64,000 nucleotides of DNA from NCBI RefSeq assembly GCF_024868665.1, contig NC_079892.1, positions 9,622,251 through 9,686,250 of the forward strand, read 5' to 3'. The notes under the pieces were generated by a model. It did not search any database and was not told the origin of the DNA. It saw only the letters and a list, made by a program, of their open reading frames with translations. Made by a program: the position numbers and the translations under genes. Source of the DNA: Triplophysa rosa (taxonomy: Eukaryota; Chordata; Actinopteri; Cypriniformes; Nemacheilidae). Positions 60,882 through 64,000 of the stretch are shown here, one piece after another; positions within the stretch are counted from its first letter, which is position 1; the number at the start of each line of letters is the position of its first letter.

Positions 60882-61058
60882 TTAGCCATTCTGCTCGGTC
60901 GCCTTGGTGATGGGCTTGGAGACCAGCAGGTTGCCGAGGGCGGGGGGCTGAACCTTGGCGTCGTGCTGCCATTTGGCCACCGCAGGTATCTGTGAGAAGT
61001 ACTTCCTGGCCAGCGCGTGTTTCTGCTTGACATCACGGATAACCACCACGTCGTATGC
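60882..61058 (-). CDS. iqub: iqub terminal coding exon
   Basis: 58 codons and TAA (60884-60882): [33 protein letters not shown], ending [11 protein letters not shown]. KxxxLAxxYFSQIP matches the IQUB C-terminus. Acceptor TTCCCCGCAG|GCA. The long out-of-frame ORF over the same bases is a shadow. Confidence 0.88.
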   Translation of the reverse strand, partial: AYDVVVIRDVKQKHALARKYFSQIPAVAKWQHDAKVQPPALGNLLVSKPITKATEQNG

Positions 61059-64000
61059 CTGCGGGGAAAAACAACACCCAGTTGTCCGGGTGTTAATGGT
61101 GCCACATGAGATTTTCTTTAGCTGGTGGCAGAAACAGTTGTTTTGTTTGTGCTTTTGTTAAGAGTCGAGTCACACACTATTAAAGATGATCAAATCTAAA
61201 CATCTAATGTAAAACAGGGTTTTGTCAAGATTCATTAATAAATCCTTATTACGCTATAACGCTCGAACACACTGCCACCTGCTGGTCACTGCTAATAAAA
61301 TGGTATAGTGTATTATTACAGATATTAATCTTTGAATGTTGCTTCAAATCGATACAGATATGACCATCTAATGTATGCTATTCCGTGTTTAATTTAGTGC
61401 AACAGTTACGTGGATATTGAATATCCTTGTGTTCCCCTCTGATGTTTAATCATTTCTCTCTGTTAAAGGAATGCATTGAAGAGCAGAAACTGTTGTGGCT
61501 TCAGTACCTTTCTGATGTTCTCCACTTTGAGGTGTGTGGCTGCCTCGTCTTTTGTTAGAAGGATGCAGTTCCACGGGCTCCAGGCTGAGTTCTTCTCCCA
61601 CCGCACAAGCAGCAAGTCGTGCAGGTCTTTACACCCGCTCAGAGCAGACTGGGCCCCCCACAGCTCATCCACCAGGTACCGCAGGTCCTGCTCCTAATAA
61701 AGATACAATAGATGTTCATCAAAGCAAATCAAAGTTCCTTTATGACGTTGACAACTTCATAAATTGGTGGGACTTCCCACGCTAGAGCGGCCATAGGGTT
61801 GCACTTTCCCTCATTCATGGTAATACAATAATCTGAACATGAAACCGAAGAGCGGTGGTGTCATAAAATGTGGCTCTTATAAATTCAATAAACTTATCAA
61901 CTGAAGTGTGAGTGTACATATTTCTACAGAAGTTTTTCAGTCCCTTTTAGAAACCAGTCGTTGAAAACTTGCTCCCTTGCGAAAACCTGCTTTTTCCAAG
62001 ATGCGGTTCACATTTCTGTAATTGCCCACTGTACCTGTAGTAAGTATGTGATTTTGGATTCGGGGCTGCACTTGGCCTCAGTTTCACGCAGATGTTTGAG
62101 TATGTTCTTGTAGAGGCAGAAGTCTTCTCTGCGGCGGCCTTCATTGTCTAACTGTGTACAGCGGCGACAGAGGCCAACCACTGATGTGTTAGTCTTCAAG
62201 GCAAAGTCGCTGGATGACTTGTACTCATTACAACCGCTACACAAATACATGTTCTTCCTAAGGTCAGCTGGATACTGAGGAGACAAAAAAGACGGAATAA
62301 ATAATTTGGTCGTTAATGAGATTTTAAACTAAAATTTTTTAGTTTAGTATTTTTCCTTCATATCTAAGTCAAATACATCTGTGTGACGTTGCTGAAATGA
62401 GACACATGTGAGATTAGGGGCATCTTTTCCTTAGGAAATATATCTAAAAGCTATTAGACAAAGCAAACCTCTCCATTTACATTCAATCTCTTTGCTGTCT
62501 ATGAGAAACCAATTTAAAGAGATCTTATTAGTGCTTTTTCTTACTGTGTGGCCAGAAAATATAGACGTTACAGCTCAATGTTACGGTAAATGACAGATTC
62601 GCCACATACCTGCAGCAGTTTGGACACCTGAGGGTTGAACTCGGGGGTTTTGATGTACTGAAGGAACAGCGTAGATATTCTCTTTCTCAACCCATCCATG
62701 TTTTTCTTCTTCATCCCCCTCATCAGCAAATCCACCTCCCTGTCAATCAAATCCACTATCTCCTGTGTCAGCTTACATTTATGATCCTATTTGAAAGAAC
62801 ACACACAAAAAAAATGAGTCAAGCAGATATGCATGTCACAAGTATTTACATGAAATAAAATCACCCTCATCAAGCAGTCATCTGTCAGATTTATATTTTT
62901 AATTTAAATGTTTTTTATTAAGTAATAAATAACGCCATCAGTCAAATTAATATATACAGTACATATATATATATATATATATACAAATATATTTTTGGGT
63001 TTTCTAAATTTTTGTCTTCTTATATTTTTTATGAACCACATTCAAAATATGAGTGTAGGGAGGTAGAGAGAGAGTTTGAAACCATTATATTTTTTACCAT
63101 TCAATTTTAAACAAGCGTTGAATTATTTACATTACGATGGTATCTAGTTATAAAATTGTCTCAGTTATTAATATCACGGTTATCGATCATTTTGGTATAT
63201 TGTGACACACCTAGTTGTATACAGTTACAGGCTACAAGAACTAGTCTAGAACTGACCTTCACAGTGTGTTTGATGGTAAGCACCACATCCAGACGTTCAT
63301 CCTTTGTGACTTCATCCTGGGTGATGCTGTTGTACAAATCTCGCAGCTCAGAACCTCTGATAGTGAACTGTGTGTCCATCTGTGTCACCTTCCCGTCAAA
63401 CGCACGCCACTTTTTAGGCTCTGCACACTAAAGGAAGCACATCATTGGCTGCTGAGAGGATGACATTTATTAACTCAATGTAAAGAACCACCAGTGGACC
63501 TCCTATGGAATATTAAAGGCTTGAAGGCTATCAGGGTTTACTTTTGATCTAGTTTGTTATCAGCATGTTATCAGTCTCTTCGAAAGTGACTTCAATGCGT
63601 TTTACTGCAGGGGCATTTTCACTGAAACAAAGGGATAGTTCACCCAAAAATGAAAATTCTGTCATCATTTACTGACTCCTGTCAATATAAGCCCACAAAA
63701 GAAGATATTTTGAAGAATGTCAAATATCTGCGTTTGTGTTCTGCAGAAGAAAGTCATACAGGTTTAATATGACATTCCTTTTTGTTCCGAGTTTTTAAAG
63801 GAAAGGTTTCTGTAAGGTTTGGATTTAAAGTAACTCATGAGGACACAGCAGATTAGCAAAGACTGTCACCTTGTTGAGGAAGGCAAGAACAGCTTTATCC
63901 TGGTTCCTCTCGAATGCAGCTGTTTTATGCCGTTCTATAGATGAGATGAACTGGGTCTCTTGCTCCAGCAGAGCGCACAGGGCTGCCTTTTTCTCCGCAC
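60882..64000 (-). CDS. iqub: IQ motif and ubiquitin domain-containing protein, C-terminal half (5' part off the right edge)
   Basis: IQUB is an axonemal protein reported as part of radial spoke 1 and needed for sperm motility (family knowledge). Six exons are visible: 63870-64000 (partial), 63257-63427, 62610-62786, 62035-62274, 61508-61693 and 60882-61058, all phase 0 where visible, giving the last 359 residues of a protein usually near 790 aa. Recognisable parts: [48 protein letters not shown], a possible zinc-binding pair LCSGC...LCRRC 24 residues apart, [17 protein letters not shown], and [16 protein letters not shown]. The ubiquitin-like and IQ parts are beyond the window. A possible AATAAA signal is at 60528-60533. 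Confidence 0.88.
61508..61693 (-). CDS. iqub: iqub coding exon
   Basis: 62 codons: [55 protein letters not shown]. Very well conserved in IQUB. Acceptor TTTATTAG|GAG, donor AAG|GTACTG. Confidence 0.92.
62035..62274 (-). CDS. iqub: iqub coding exon with paired CxxC motifs
   Basis: 80 codons beginning [20 protein letters not shown] and holding [17 protein letters not shown], ending SKITYLLQ. The CxxC...CxxC spacing suggests a small zinc ribbon. Acceptor CTCCTCAG|TAT, donor CAG|GTACAG. Confidence 0.92.
62610..62786 (-). CDS. iqub: iqub coding exon
   Basis: 59 codons: [59 protein letters not shown]. The run [10 protein letters not shown] and IKTPxFNP identify IQUB. Acceptor CAAATAG|GAT, donor CAG|GTATGT. 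Confidence 0.9.
62958..62990. repeat. (AT)n simple repeat in an iqub intron
   Basis: A run of AT dinucleotides of about 22 bp within a wider AT-rich tract. The tract near 63150-63213 (GACACACCTAG end) may be the remnant of a hAT terminus. Confidence 0.85.
63257..63427 (-). CDS. iqub: iqub coding exon
   Basis: 57 codons: [45 protein letters not shown]. Of two possible acceptors I chose CCTTTAG|TGT, because it gives phase 0 after AFLNK; the later GTGCAG breaks the frame. Donor AAG|GTCAGT. Confidence 0.88.
63629..63770. repeat. ANGEL fragment in an iqub intron
   Basis: Starts GGGATAGTTCACCCAAAAAT then GAAAATTCTGTCATCATTTA and GAAGATATTTTGAAGAATGT; only one half is present. Confidence 0.75.
63870..64000 (-). 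CDS. iqub: iqub coding exon, cut by the window edge
   Basis: Reads [20 protein letters not shown] and [12 protein letters not shown] then LAFLNK, an alpha-helical, charged stretch. Donor AAG|GTGACA. The 5' end of the exon is not visible. Confidence 0.85.

Noticed and set aside
60767..61105. 112-aa minus-strand ORF rich in Pro, Ser and Arg
   Set aside because: Out-of-frame shadow of the last iqub exon, which has a proper acceptor, family motifs and stop.

Overview
The window is eukaryotic, vertebrate nuclear DNA, most likely from a cyprinid (zebrafish- or carp-like) fish. It has multi-exon genes with GT-AG introns, large AT-rich introns, and a repeat content typical of cyprinids: ANGEL-type inverted-repeat elements, many hAT-type elements with 8-bp target-site duplications, an HE1/V-SINE-type element, tRNA-derived SINEs, a LINE-2 copy and a DIRS fragment. 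The species call is inference; the gene calls rest on protein similarity recalled from the families and on splice-site logic.

Three protein-coding genes lie head-to-tail on the minus strand in the order iqub - slc13a1 - cadps2 (right to left). As I recall it, this is also the human 7q31 order. (1) cadps2: coding exons 1-3 at 48173-48478, 25761-25874 and 10263-10595; the rest of the gene runs off the left edge. (2) slc13a1: complete, 14 coding exons between 51956 and 57939, encoding 621 aa. All exon phases join without a break. (3) iqub: the last six coding exons, 60882 to the right edge at 64000; its 5' part lies beyond the window.

About 48 kb is therefore introns of cadps2 (1-10262, 10596-25760, 25875-48172). 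These introns are a layered deposit of transposable elements. At least twelve non-autonomous DNA elements can be delimited to the base, eleven of them with flanking 8-bp duplications that are perfect or near-perfect. Nested events are visible: a probable solo LTR inside a 2-kb hAT element, tRNA SINEs inside hAT elements, and an ANGEL-like palindrome inside a 1.65-kb hAT element. Two intronic stretches (about 13.4-13.8 kb and 21.05-21.25 kb) look unique and could be conserved enhancers, but that cannot be tested here.

No undescribed multi-gene system was found. The most unusual local structure is in slc13a1 intron 4. An inverted, about 73-bp imperfect copy of the intron 6/exon 7 acceptor junction faces its source across exons 5 and 6, so the pre-mRNA could fold into a long hairpin that hides the exon 7 acceptor. 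A second oddity is exon 11, which reads through a 31-nt tract that looks like a miniature intron.
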